Below are positions 45,354 through 53,704 of a stretch of DNA of 60,912 nt, in pieces. The DNA comes from JAICWP01 sp035278025. GTDB taxonomy: Bacteria; Acidobacteriota; Terriglobia; Terriglobales; Acidobacteriaceae. The notes under the pieces were generated by a model, which worked only from the letters and a program-made list of their open reading frames with translations, searched no databases and was not told where the DNA came from. Each line of letters starts with the position of its first letter. The first letter of the stretch is position 1. Location: the NCBI GenBank assembly GCA_035278025.1, contig DATEJK010000019.1:1-60912 (forward strand), given 5' to 3'. Made by a program: the position numbers and the translations under genes.

Positions 45354-45382
45354 TTGACGCTGGGCGGCAGTGACCATATAAT
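45354..45382 (+). promoter_or_regulatory. Sigma-70 type promoter for skp
   Basis: TTGACG at 45354-45359, a 17-base spacer, and a perfect TATAAT at 45377-45382: the strongest housekeeping promoter seen in the window. The start is near 45389, so skp has a leader of about 146 bases and can be expressed apart from bamA. Confidence 0.8.
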
Positions 45383-45534
45383 GAGTCCCACTAAGGCCGG
45401 GAAAACCTTTTGGATTGCCGAGGTCAAACAGCGGACATTTCGGCGTGAGCAGACGGGATGAAATCCCTCTCCATTGACAATCTGCTTTTTCGACTCATTC
45501 CCGGAAATGATTTCCAAGGAGTTCAAACTTTCCA

Positions 45535-46215
45535 ATGAAAAGCAAGTTCGCACCTTTCACGTTAGCAGTGGTTGTTCTGTCGGTGATGGCACTGGGACAG
45601 AGCAGCAGTGCTGCCCCCAAGCCGGCCGCCGACGCCCCCTCGGTTCCGGCGAGCGCCACTTCCACCTTGGGAAAGATCGGGATCATCAACATGCAGCAGG
45701 CGATTCTCGCCAGCAACGAGGGTCAGCGCGACTTCCAGACCCTGTCCAAGAAATTCGAGCCCAAGCAGGCTGAGCTCAAGGGTATGAACGACGAGGTGGA
45801 TAACCTCAAGAAGCAGCTCAACACCCAAGGCGACAAACTCAACGACATGGCCCGAGCCAACCTGGTCCGGACCATCGAGAGCAAGCAGAAGGAGTTGCAG
45901 CGCAATCTGGAGGACGCCCAGTCCGATTTCCAATCGCAGCAGAACGACATTCTGCAGCAGGTTGGCCAGAAGATGATGAAGATTCTCGACAATTACGCCA
46001 AAAACAACGGCTATGCCCTGGTGCTCGATGTTTCCAACCAGAATAGCCCGGTGTTGTGGGCGGGGGCTTCCACCGACCTGACCAAGGCCATCGTGGACCA
46101 GTACAACACGGTCTCCGGCGTACCCGCTCCACCGCCAACCCCGGCTGCTAAGGGCGGCCTGCCTTCTGCCCCACGTCCTGCCGGCAGCAAGACACCGACC
46201 AAGCCGCAGCGCTAG
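45535..46215 (+). CDS. skp: OmpH/Skp-family periplasmic chaperone
   Basis: 226 residues with a signal peptide (FTLAVVVLSVMALGQSSSA). KIGIINMQQAILASNEGQRD starts the Skp body; a long alpha-helical hairpin of about 110 residues, rich in Lys, Glu and Gln (KKFEPKQAELKGMNDEVDNL through QQNDILQQVGQKMMKILDNY), forms the tentacle, and YALVLDVSNQNSPVLWAG closes the core. The C-terminal 30 residues are Pro-rich and unique. The family holds unfolded outer-membrane proteins for BamA, encoded just upstream. AAGGAG lies 13 bases before the ATG, a long spacing. A strong terminator follows. Confidence 0.92.
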   Translation: MKSKFAPFTLAVVVLSVMALGQSSSAAPKPAADAPSVPASATSTLGKIGIINMQQAILASNEGQRDFQTLSKKFEPKQAELKGMNDEVDNLKKQLNTQGDKLNDMARANLVRTIESKQKELQRNLEDAQSDFQSQQNDILQQVGQKMMKILDNYAKNNGYALVLDVSNQNSPVLWAGASTDLTKAIVDQYNTVSGVPAPPPTPAAKGGLPSAPRPAGSKTPTKPQR

Positions 46216-46235
46216 ACTTGGTAGCTTTGCCTCCA

Positions 46236-46264
46236 GGCCGCGGTTACTCGCGGCCTTTTTCTTT
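46236..46264 (+). terminator. Rho-independent terminator after skp
   Basis: GGCCGCG (46236-46242), a six-base loop, CGCGGCC (46249-46255), then TTTTTCTTT. The stem is perfect and GC-rich, directly downstream of the skp stop. Confidence 0.9.
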
Positions 46265-46355
46265 GCCTGGCGGCAACGCTCTTGCGCCCGCGCCCGGGCG
46301 GGCCTAAAGTAGTTTCGATCTATTTCGAACAATTCACTTTTAGCGGACAAAAGAA

Positions 46356-49088
46356 ATGAAACGAAACTACCGGTGCGTCCTCCTCCTCGTCCTGCTGGCT
46401 CTTCCTGCTATGGCCGCCCAATCTCCCGACATCACCGAACTGGCCACCGGCTGGCGCATGAGTTCAGCTCAGAACGTTTCCAGCGCTGATGCCCAGGTCT
46501 CGCAGCCTGCATTCGACGCCTCGCGCTGGTATGCCGTGCGCCACATGCCCGCCACCGTTCTGCAGGTGCTGGAAGACGACGGCGTGTACCAGGACCTCTA
46601 TTACGGCATGAATCTCGCGAAGCCGGGTGATTTGTGGAAGCAGGACTGGTGGTATCGCACCACCTTCACCGCGCCCGCCGGGCGGCAGGTTTACACCCTG
46701 ACCTTCAAGGGCATCAACTACCGCGCTGACATCTGGCTCAATGGGCAAAAGATCGCTAACAACTCGCAAGTGGTGGGCATGTATAACCGCTTCGAGTTCG
46801 ATGTCAGCAAAGAGATCCATCCCGGTGGCGAGAATGTGCTGGCTGTTAAGGTCACCCCGGAAAGAGGCTTGCTGAGTGAAGAAGGCGTAGTAGTGGGCGA
46901 CCACCCGGTGGAACTGGCGGACAGCTGGCTGGACTGGATCAACTGGAAATACATCGGCTATCACGACCCCGCTCACCACATCAATATTCCTTATGTTCCC
47001 GATCGCAACGCCGGAGTGTGGAAGCGCGTGTTCCTCAGCGCCACCGGCGCGGTCACCATCCGCCACCCCTACGTAAAAACGGTTCTGCCGTTGCCGGCCA
47101 CGGCTCCCGCCGTGCTCACCGTCTATTGCGACTTAACCAACCACAGCAATAAGCCGGTTTCCGGGGTTCTGCGCGGGGAAATCACTCGTCCCGGCAAGCA
47201 GACCATTAGCTTCGAAAAACCGGTTTCGCTGGTTCGCACTGAAACCACCGAGGTCTCCTTCACGCCCCAGGAAGTAGCGCAACTCTCGGTTCCCGATCCC
47301 GACCTGTGGTGGCCTTACCGCTGGGGCAAGCCCAACCTGTACCACCTGAAGCTGGAGTTCGTTCTCGACGGCAGCACCTCCGACGAGCAGGGCATTGACT
47401 TCGGCATTCGCCAGATCACGCAAAAACGCGACAACGACAACAGCTTCCCCAATATCGGTACCGGCGGCGGCAACTTCTACATGCAGATCAACGGACGCGA
47501 CTATCTCATCCGCGGCGGAGCCTACTCCCCAGACCTGCTGTTCAAGAATGATCCCGCGCGCGACGCCGCCATGATGCTCTACATCAAGGACCTCGGCCTC
47601 AACCTGGTGCGCTGGGAACTGAAGATTGCCGACGACACCATGATCGAGCGCGCCGACCGCGAAGGCGTTCCCATCATGCTGGGCTGGATGTGCTGCATGC
47701 AGTGGGAGCACTGGAACACCTGGAGCGCTGAGGACCAGTGGGTGGCGCGGGCCAGCCTGCGTGCCCGTCTGTATGAGCTGCGCTCCCATCCCGCCGTGGT
47801 GATGTGGGCCAACGGCAGCGACGGCCTCCCTCCCGACCCGGTGCTCGACGACTATCACCAGATCGAAAGGGAGCTGCACTGGCAGGACGACATCGTGGAT
47901 ACTGTGGCCGACCGCAATCGCTTCTGGAGCGGCATCCACATGGAAGGCCCCTATGTGTGGCGGCCGCCTTACTATTGGTTTAGCGACAAGTACGGCCCCG
48001 CCCGCGGCTCCTCCGCCGAAGAAGGCGATAATGAAACCATTCCCCCGCTCGAGAGCCTGAAGAAATTCATTCCTCCGGACAAGCTCTGGCCGCCCAACGA
48101 GTACTGGTTTTTCCATGCCGGCGGCAATGAAGAGGGCAATAGTACGCTGGCCAACATACGCCGCGCCCTCGAGCACCGCTACGGACCTTCCGATAATGTG
48201 GAGGATCTGGAGAAAAAGGCGCAGGCCGCCTATTACGAAGATGTGCGCGCCCAATATGAGACCTACGCCACCCACTGGTCGAACCGCAAGATGCTGATGC
48301 ACTGGATGATGGCCAATCCCTGGCCCTCCTTTTTCGGCCACCTGTTCGATTACTACTTCAAGCAGGGCGGGGGCTATTTCGGCGCCAAGAAGGGATTGCA
48401 GCCGGTCAGCATTGTTTGGGATTACTACGCTCCCGGCGACCGCTCCACGGCTCACGTTTACGCTGTTAACCAGACCGGCCAGCCGCTGCAGAACGTGAAG
48501 GCCACCGTCGCCTTCTTCAACATTGATGGAACGCGGAAAGTGGTGAAGGAAGCGGCGAATATCAGCGTGCCGGCTTACTCCTCGCACACCGCGCTGGAGA
48601 TTCCTCGCCTCCCCGGCCTCAGCTCAACCTATTTTGTGCGCTGCGATCTGACGGCCGCCGACGGCTCTCCCCTGGCTGAGAATGTTTATTGGGAATCCAC
48701 CACGGACGACGACCTGGGACCGGCGAGTAATGACAAACAGTTCACCACCGAACTGGTGAAGTGGGCCGATCTGACGGTGCTGAACCGCATGCCCCCCACC
48801 CCGGTGGAAGTGGCAGTGGCTTCCAGCGGCACTGACCAGCGCGCGGCCAGGATCACACTCACCAACAAGTCCCGACACATCGCCTTCTTTATCCGGGCGG
48901 AAGTGACCAGGGGCATGGATGGGAACGAGATCCTGCCCATCACCTACGACGATAACGACATCACCCTGTTTCCGCACCAGTCACGCACGATCGAAGCCCA
49001 TTTTGAATCTTCGGAGTTGGGGGGTGCGGCGCCGGCACTGCGTGTGGAAGGCTACAACGTGCCCAAGAAATTGCTGGCCATTCCCTGA
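46356..49088 (+). CDS. GH2 exo-beta-D-glucosaminidase/mannosidase-like enzyme
   Basis: 910 residues with a signal peptide (VLLLVLLALPAMAAQ). The N-terminal sugar-binding domain has WWYRTTFTAPAGRQ and LTFKGINYRADIWLNGQKIA, followed by an Ig-like domain and a TIM barrel with INGRDYLIRGGAYSPDLLF. HPAVVMWANGSDGLP places Asp at about residue 489 where most GH2 enzymes have NE, the pattern of exo-beta-glucosaminidases; the nucleophile is probably a Glu at 555-556 in SAEEGDNETIPP. C-terminal beta-sandwich domains end with AAPALRVEGYNVPKK. It would act in the periplasm or outside on amino- or related glycans. It begins its own unit after the skp terminator. Confidence 0.85.
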   Translation: MKRNYRCVLLLVLLALPAMAAQSPDITELATGWRMSSAQNVSSADAQVSQPAFDASRWYAVRHMPATVLQVLEDDGVYQDLYYGMNLAKPGDLWKQDWWYRTTFTAPAGRQVYTLTFKGINYRADIWLNGQKIANNSQVVGMYNRFEFDVSKEIHPGGENVLAVKVTPERGLLSEEGVVVGDHPVELADSWLDWINWKYIGYHDPAHHINIPYVPDRNAGVWKRVFLSATGAVTIRHPYVKTVLPLPATAPAVLTVYCDLTNHSNKPVSGVLRGEITRPGKQTISFEKPVSLVRTETTEVSFTPQEVAQLSVPDPDLWWPYRWGKPNLYHLKLEFVLDGSTSDEQGIDFGIRQITQKRDNDNSFPNIGTGGGNFYMQINGRDYLIRGGAYSPDLLFKNDPARDAAMMLYIKDLGLNLVRWELKIADDTMIERADREGVPIMLGWMCCMQWEHWNTWSAEDQWVARASLRARLYELRSHPAVVMWANGSDGLPPDPVLDDYHQIERELHWQDDIVDTVADRNRFWSGIHMEGPYVWRPPYYWFSDKYGPARGSSAEEGDNETIPPLESLKKFIPPDKLWPPNEYWFFHAGGNEEGNSTLANIRRALEHRYGPSDNVEDLEKKAQAAYYEDVRAQYETYATHWSNRKMLMHWMMANPWPSFFGHLFDYYFKQGGGYFGAKKGLQPVSIVWDYYAPGDRSTAHVYAVNQTGQPLQNVKATVAFFNIDGTRKVVKEAANISVPAYSSHTALEIPRLPGLSSTYFVRCDLTAADGSPLAENVYWESTTDDDLGPASNDKQFTTELVKWADLTVLNRMPPTPVEVAVASSGTDQRAARITLTNKSRHIAFFIRAEVTRGMDGNEILPITYDDNDITLFPHQSRTIEAHFESSELGGAAPALRVEGYNVPKKLLAIP

Positions 49089-49091
49089 GCA

Positions 49092-49135
49092 CAGCCTGCA
49101 GTGGCGACCGCTGCAGGCTGTAGCCCAGGCGGGCT
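49092..49135. terminator. Hairpins between convergent genes
   Basis: CAGCCTGCAG (49092-49101) pairs with CTGCAGGCTG (49111-49120), and a second small hairpin AGCCC/GGGCT (49122-49135) follows. They fill the 49-base gap between the convergent GH2 and Crp-like genes. There is no T-run, so they may stall or separate transcription in both directions without being classical terminators. Confidence 0.5.
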
Positions 49136-49137
49136 GA

Positions 49138-49653
49138 TCAATTAGTCATGCCGCTATCATTGGACGGAGTCTCTCCATGAGGTTCGATTACCTTGAGCAC
49201 CGCCCGGCGCGCCTGCCGGGCTCTCGGCAGGGCCGCTCGCTGCAACCGCCGCAGCTCATGGCACAGCGTCTGCACAACTCGAAAACACAGGTCGCTGCGC
49301 CGCCGCAGTAGGGTGGGGATGTCCTGGTTGCGGATAAAGGCCACCTGCGAATCTTCCAGCAGCTCCACTGTGTAGTTGTATGGCTGTTTGCGCATACTTG
49401 CCGGCAGACCCAGAAGATAGCCGGGACCCACCGTACGGAAGGCCAGCTTTTCTCCGGTCCGCGAATACATGGTCAATCTGGCCTTGCCCCGGCACAGGAG
49501 AAAAATACCTCCGGTCTCGCCTTCGCAAAGCAGGATGGCCCCTGCTTCCCTCTCAATGGGATAAGCAATGCCCTCAAGCCCTTCCAACAGCTTGTTCCGT
49601 TGTACAGTGTTCGGTTCCAACTCCGGTGCTTCATCGTGGCTTAGAGAATTCAT
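49138..49653 (-). CDS. Crp/Fnr-like cyclic-nucleotide-binding domain protein lacking an HTH
   Basis: 171 residues from ATG 49653, chosen because GGAG lies 6 bases before it; a TTG at 49695 and an ATG at 49665 lack this. The protein has the jelly-roll cNMP domain (YPIEREAGAILLCEGETGGI, FLLCRGKARLTMY, LAFRTVGPGYLLGLPASMR) and the dimerisation helix (DLCFRVVQTLCHELRRLQR). Where a Crp protein would continue into the winged helix, this one has only about 30 residues (ARQARRAVLKVIEPHGETPS). The phosphate-binding cassette is poor: no RS-A pair is visible. It may be a ligand sensor that works by protein contacts, or a decayed regulator. Confidence 0.8.
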   Translation of the reverse strand: MNSLSHDEAPELEPNTVQRNKLLEGLEGIAYPIEREAGAILLCEGETGGIFLLCRGKARLTMYSRTGEKLAFRTVGPGYLLGLPASMRKQPYNYTVELLEDSQVAFIRNQDIPTLLRRRSDLCFRVVQTLCHELRRLQRAALPRARQARRAVLKVIEPHGETPSNDSGMTN

Positions 49654-49742
49654 ATCCAGCTCCATGAATGGTTTTGCAGCAATGCAAACTGTCAACGAAT
49701 TGGCGATACGGCTGCCTCGCGCTGCCTTGGGGCAATGAGGAA

Positions 49743-50108
49743 TCAGATCAGGAAAGTACAGAGGATTGCGGGATCGGAAACGACGTTAGCCGTATCAGCG
49801 CCAATGCATGGGAGAATGAATGCAGGAGTGGGAACTTCCGGGTAAACGATGGCCGCGGGCCCGGCTGCACTGCCGGTGGGGTCCTTTCCACTCTGCTGCT
49901 CGGCCACAGCGTTGAGCGGCTCATCTGGATTCCGCGAACTATGCCGTTGCCTGCCCCGCGAAGGGCGGTGGTGACACACCCGCATCAGCCACCCTGAAAC
50001 GCTAAACCGCTGCCCGCAAAGTCCCGTATGCTGCGATAATCGCGCGATTGCCGGCACACACAGAATCAGCAACAGAACGCCTAGCCCGATCTTGCCCACA
50101 CCTGACAT
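49743..50108 (-). CDS. Possible small secreted or anchored protein
   Basis: 121 residues beginning GVGKIGLGVLLLILCVPAIA, a clear signal or anchor. The rest is Ser/Arg/Pro-rich and has no recognisable fold; it may be real or a chance frame. Support comes from a Crp-type operator (50150-50163) and a TACAAA box (50126-50121) in the right place on the same strand. There is no Shine-Dalgarno sequence, and the predicted transcript starts only about 6 bases upstream of the ATG. If it is not a gene, 49654-50216 is an unexplained gap of 560 bases. Confidence 0.35.
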   Translation of the reverse strand: MSGVGKIGLGVLLLILCVPAIARLSQHTGLCGQRFSVSGWLMRVCHHRPSRGRQRHSSRNPDEPLNAVAEQQSGKDPTGSAAGPAAIVYPEVPTPAFILPCIGADTANVVSDPAILCTFLI

Positions 50109-50149
50109 GCGCTTGCTTGGTTTGTAAAGAATGGCAGGCTTGTGGGTCA

Positions 50150-50163
50150 GTGATGTACATCAC
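50150..50163 (-). promoter_or_regulatory. CRP-type operator, perfect 14-bp palindrome
   Basis: GTGATGTACATCAC is fully self-complementary and fits GTGA-N6-TCAC. Read on the minus strand, TACAAA at 50126-50121 gives a start near 50114-50115, placing the dyad centre at about -41.5 to -42.5 (class II). On the plus strand no -10 box is suitably placed. Likely target: the minus-strand unit of the small secreted ORF and perhaps the Crp-like gene behind it. Confidence 0.6.
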
Positions 50164-50216
50164 GCGGCGCTGGTAATGGTCGGTGCGCCGCGGCCGTCTC
50201 CCTCGAAACCTAAGCT

Positions 50217-52391
50217 CTATCGGATTTTCCCGCGCAACACTGTCACGGATGCCTTAGGCAGAACAAACTTCGCTTCAGCGTCGGCGGTCACCATGGAAAC
50301 CGCGGGCGGCCCGTCGGGCTGGGGATGGCTGTTGGGACCATCGGAGTGCCAGACGTACTGTTCGCTGCCGAAAGTTGCCATTCTGACCGGCCCGATGAAC
50401 TTTGACGCGGCTCCGTCCTGCATCTGAAACGTGGGTTTTACCTGGTGCGCGTTGGACTGATCGCGATTCACCAGCAACAGCGACCATTCTCCATCCGGGC
50501 GCTGCGCTGCGTAGGCGGTGACCAGCACGTGCCCAGCCGCATCCTTGAGCTCGCATCCGGCAGCAAAAAGGCGATGCATCCCCGCGCCGTGCTTGACCCA
50601 TTCCAGATTGATCAGGCGGCCGGAAAAATACTGCGCGGTGTGGGCGCGGATCTTCAAATCGTGGTCGGCGACAAAGTTTCCATAAGTGGTCCAGCCATAG
50701 CAGCCGGGCCGCAGCGGCTCAGGCTGGATAGGAGAATGATAGTAAACCGCGCCCCCGGCGGTCAGAAATGCGCCCACACTATCCGCCAGCCACAGCGCCG
50801 AAAAAATCTCGGTGAACGGCTGCGTCAGCTGCCAGGAAACGTTGCTCTCCGTGTTCATCAGCGGCACGTTCTCCGGCAAGCCGTCGTCCCTCCAGACCTG
50901 CAGGATGTGGGTGACCAGTTGTGGCTCACGATACAGGTCCGACCAGGTAATCTCGCAGGGCGCAAACGGGTAGTGCTCGAATGACACAAATGCCAGGTCG
51001 CCAATTCGCCCGTGCGCCCTCAGATAATCGAGAAAGCGCCCCAGCCACGAGGTTCGCCCCTGTGCATCCGGCCACACCTTGATATCTTCGTTCACTCCCT
51101 GGAACACCGGACCGCCCAACTTCAGCCCAGGATCTACACCGTGAATGGCCGTTGCCCACTGCAGATAGAGCGCACCGTAGTCCTCGGGCAGCATGTATTG
51201 CCCGTCGGGCTCCTCGCCCATTTCGATATAGGAAATCGGGTAGCCGCGCTCCTTGAGATAAGCGATTTGCGCCGCTGAATCCTCCGGTGTGCCATAGAGC
51301 ATGGCCACCGGGATCATAGCCGGGAGGTGATTGGTGATGCCGCTGCTGAAGAAGAGGTCGAACCCAGTCTGGTCGCCGGCATGCATATCAAGGTCGGAAG
51401 CCGAATGCCAGGGGTCAATGGATGAGCAGTAGGTCGCAGTCTGGCCCTGGTCCGGACGGTGCTGCACCAGGTCCACGAATTCGCCGGCGTCATCGAGGTT
51501 ACCGGCGGACAACTCGCAAATAGCATATCCCGCGCAGTCGCGCGGGTCTGGCGAGCCGTGCGGGCCGCAGGTGCCGGATGACTCGGTCATCCAGATGCGA
51601 AGAAATTTGGCCCTTACCGGCGTTGGCGTGAGCTTCAGAGTAACCGTACCGCCTTGCCCATTGCTGATGGTTCCCTGGGGAAATGCCGCCCACTTCCCTT
51701 CCGTCTGCTTATCCATGGCGTGTTCGCCGGTCCAGTACTGCACTTCGTAGCGGCGTGCGTAAGGCTCGGCCCAGTCAATGCGCAGTACACTGATCCGCTC
51801 CACGGCTCCCAGATCAATTACCACCCATTGCGGATGAAGGTCGTCATCTTCCCCAGTAAACCTGCGCGTTAGATAGGGATTGCTTTTCCAGAACGTGCCC
51901 GGATCACCGTCCGTCAGCCGCGAATAGCCGTGTTCCGTCCCTCCGTTGCGGGTGTTGCCGCGGCGTGGCAGGGGATAACCATAGGAGTGGCGTAGAAAGT
52001 TTGCAGGCTGCGAATGGCCGGTGAAATAGCCGCTCTTCCCAGCCGGGTCGCTCCAGGTTCCGTTGTGGTTCCAGTGCCAGGCGGCAATCTGCAACTCGGT
52101 GTTTTGCCGGTACGTGATCGGTCCCCATCCCGCCGACAGGCACTCCTGGATAATGGGTTCGGTGTACACCTTGTCCACAATCCCGTAGGGCAGGATGTCC
52201 ATGGAACTACCCAGAGCCTGGTCGGGATCAAAGGAATGTACCGCGCGGGCGGCGTTCACGCGGATTTCCCACGCGCGGCTGCTTTCGCTCGCCGGGGTGG
52301 CGGGCGATATGGCGGCCTGGAGAGACCGTCGCCACCAGACCAGGGCTGCAGCTCCTGTTGCCTTTAAAAACTCACGCCGGGATGGGCGCAT
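50217..52391 (-). CDS. Tat-exported GH-A clan hydrolase with discoidin (F5/8-type) domain
   Basis: 724 residues. PSRREFLKATGAAALVW is a twin-arginine signal. Residues about 150-290 look like a discoidin carbohydrate-binding module inserted near the front (DGDPGTFWKSNPYLTRRF, WVVIDLGAVERISVLRIDWA, RYEVQYWTG, AKFLRIWMTESSGTCG). The barrel follows, with ISYIEMGEEPDGQYMLPEDY giving the acid/base Glu in a GEEPD version of the NEP motif and ENVPLMNTESNVSWQL supplying the nucleophile Glu. The nearest families by eye are GH39 and GH5-like GH-A enzymes. It is probably periplasmic or secreted and breaks a polysaccharide. It stands alone, ending 54 bases from a Crp-type site of another unit. Confidence 0.78.
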   Translation of the reverse strand: MRPSRREFLKATGAAALVWWRRSLQAAISPATPASESSRAWEIRVNAARAVHSFDPDQALGSSMDILPYGIVDKVYTEPIIQECLSAGWGPITYRQNTELQIAAWHWNHNGTWSDPAGKSGYFTGHSQPANFLRHSYGYPLPRRGNTRNGGTEHGYSRLTDGDPGTFWKSNPYLTRRFTGEDDDLHPQWVVIDLGAVERISVLRIDWAEPYARRYEVQYWTGEHAMDKQTEGKWAAFPQGTISNGQGGTVTLKLTPTPVRAKFLRIWMTESSGTCGPHGSPDPRDCAGYAICELSAGNLDDAGEFVDLVQHRPDQGQTATYCSSIDPWHSASDLDMHAGDQTGFDLFFSSGITNHLPAMIPVAMLYGTPEDSAAQIAYLKERGYPISYIEMGEEPDGQYMLPEDYGALYLQWATAIHGVDPGLKLGGPVFQGVNEDIKVWPDAQGRTSWLGRFLDYLRAHGRIGDLAFVSFEHYPFAPCEITWSDLYREPQLVTHILQVWRDDGLPENVPLMNTESNVSWQLTQPFTEIFSALWLADSVGAFLTAGGAVYYHSPIQPEPLRPGCYGWTTYGNFVADHDLKIRAHTAQYFSGRLINLEWVKHGAGMHRLFAAGCELKDAAGHVLVTAYAAQRPDGEWSLLLVNRDQSNAHQVKPTFQMQDGAASKFIGPVRMATFGSEQYVWHSDGPNSHPQPDGPPAVSMVTADAEAKFVLPKASVTVLRGKIR

Positions 52392-52461
52392 TGATGCCCC
52401 TTTCCTTGATCCCTCCTCGGTCGGCAGTCGGCAGCCTCTCGGCGGGTTTAGCTGGCAGAAA

Positions 52462-52493
52462 CAAAAAAGCGGCAGGGCCGACCCCCTGCCGCT
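52462..52493 (-). terminator. Rho-independent terminator of the HU gene
   Basis: On the minus strand AGCGGCAGGG pairs with CCCTGCCGCT (plus coordinates 52484-52493 and 52468-52477) and a run of six T follows. It lies 19 bases after the HU stop. The stem is 10 bp and perfect. Confidence 0.9.
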
Positions 52494-52511
52494 CCATTAA
52501 AATCATCTCTG

Positions 52512-52790
52512 CTATTTCTTGTTGACCGCTTTCCTGAGTTCGGCTCCCGGGGTAAATTTAGCCACTTTGCGGGCGGCAATCTTGATTACCGCGCCGGTTT
52601 GCGGGTTGCGCCCGTTGCGGGCCTTTCTCTGCGAGACGGAGAACGTGCCGAAACCTACCAGGGCTACGCGGTCTCCCTTCCGCAGAGCGCCGGTTACGCT
52701 ATCCACCATCGTGTCAATGGCGGTGGCGGCCTGGGTCTTATTGATGCGCGAACCAGCCGCAATTCTGTCGATCAAATCGGCTTTGTTCAT
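52512..52790 (-). CDS. HU-family DNA-binding protein
   Basis: 92 residues, the family's usual length. ATG 52790 is chosen over a GTG at 52823 because GGAG lies 5 to 6 bases before it and the family start MNKADLIDRIA follows. The DNA-binding arms have VALVGFGTFSVSQRKARNGR, NPQTGAVIKIAARKVAKFTP, including the conserved NP turn that kinks DNA. HU dimers compact and bend DNA. It is a single-gene unit with its own terminator. The gap up to ispF (52791-52997) shows no gene. Confidence 0.95.
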   Translation of the reverse strand: MNKADLIDRIAAGSRINKTQAATAIDTMVDSVTGALRKGDRVALVGFGTFSVSQRKARNGRNPQTGAVIKIAARKVAKFTPGAELRKAVNKK

Positions 52791-52997
52791 CTTCGCTCCT
52801 GAGCAGGCCTGCCGTTCCCGCACTATGACTGCGCGAAAACGGGTGAGAACCTGTGCGAGCTATTAAGCTCCGGGTAGAAGAGAATGTCAACTGTGAAAAT
52901 CCGCGCCGGACGCGCCTTTTGCAACAGCTCTCCCGTGGAATGCGCCGCCCGCCTGCCTTTGCCTCAACCGCCTCTGCCTAAAGCGCTACGACCACGG

Positions 52998-53588
52998 CTA
53001 CCGCCGCACTTTGCTGCCGGTTTTGGCTTCCTCCGGCACTTCTTTGACCAGGTCATTCACCACCCGGTCAATCTCCGGCTGCGGCACCGCCTCCGCGGCG
53101 GAAAGGCGGCGTGCCTGATCTCTTTTCTCCCTGATCAGCAGAACCACAACATGGGCGATGGCGGCGTTATCCGTGCCCATGCCCTCCGGTGTTTTGGCCT
53201 TGATGCCGACCGCCGAGGGCGCCACCTTCAGCAATTCCGCGACCCGCGCCTGAATTTTGGCCGCGTGCGGACCGATCTTGGGCTCGGCCAGGATCAGCGT
53301 GGAATCCACATTGGCCACGGCATAGCCGGCGCGCGTTACCCGTTTTATCGCCTCGGCCAGGAAGGTGACCGAGTCCGCGCCCTTCCACTTGGGATCGGAT
53401 GGCGGGAAATAGGTGCCGATATCACCGGCGGCAATGGCGCCGAGCAGAGCATCGGTCAAGGCATGCAGCAGCACATCACCGTCGGAGTGCCCGGCCAGGC
53501 CCTGATTGTGGGGCAGGTGCACCCCGCCGATCTTCAGCGGAATGCCGGCCTGGAATTCGTGCGAGTCCCAGCCGTATCCGATTCTCAC
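52998..53588 (-). CDS. ispF: 2-C-methyl-D-erythritol 2,4-cyclodiphosphate synthase
   Basis: 196 residues; the family core is about 160. Start RIGYGWDSHEFQAG with the zinc ligands Asp and His of DSH, then GLAGHSDGDVLLHALTDALL with the third His, DIGTYFPPSDPKWKG and EGMGTDNAAIAHVVV. It makes the cyclic diphosphate in the MEP isoprenoid pathway. The last 37 residues (from REKRDQARRLSAAEAVPQPE on) are charged, unlike the family, and probably a disordered tail. ispD lies 116 bases upstream on the same strand, the next-but-one step of the pathway. Confidence 0.95.
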   Translation of the reverse strand: MRIGYGWDSHEFQAGIPLKIGGVHLPHNQGLAGHSDGDVLLHALTDALLGAIAAGDIGTYFPPSDPKWKGADSVTFLAEAIKRVTRAGYAVANVDSTLILAEPKIGPHAAKIQARVAELLKVAPSAVGIKAKTPEGMGTDNAAIAHVVVLLIREKRDQARRLSAAEAVPQPEIDRVVNDLVKEVPEEAKTGSKVRR

Positions 53589-53629
53589 GCGCCCACCTTG
53601 GCTGCAGATTTACACGCTAACGAAGCGGT

Positions 53630-53656
53630 TAGCATTTAGCACTTAGCATCTAACCC
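53630..53656. repeat. Heptameric tandem repeat between ispF and ispD
   Basis: Three and a half units of about 7 bases: TAGCATT, TAGCACT, TAGCATC, TAACCC. The neighbouring bases (gctaacgaagcggtt, ccaattgctaatcgctg) carry similar half units. Such TAGCAnT runs are a simple-sequence repeat; I see no role beyond possible spacing. Confidence 0.6.
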
Positions 53657-53704
53657 GTCCAATTCAGCGGCCTCTGCCAAAATTGCCAATTGCTAATCGC
53701 TGGG

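Noticed and set aside
47133..48587. 484-residue open frame on the minus strand
   Set aside because: It is the complement of the GH2 gene, which has clear domains; the frame has no family features.
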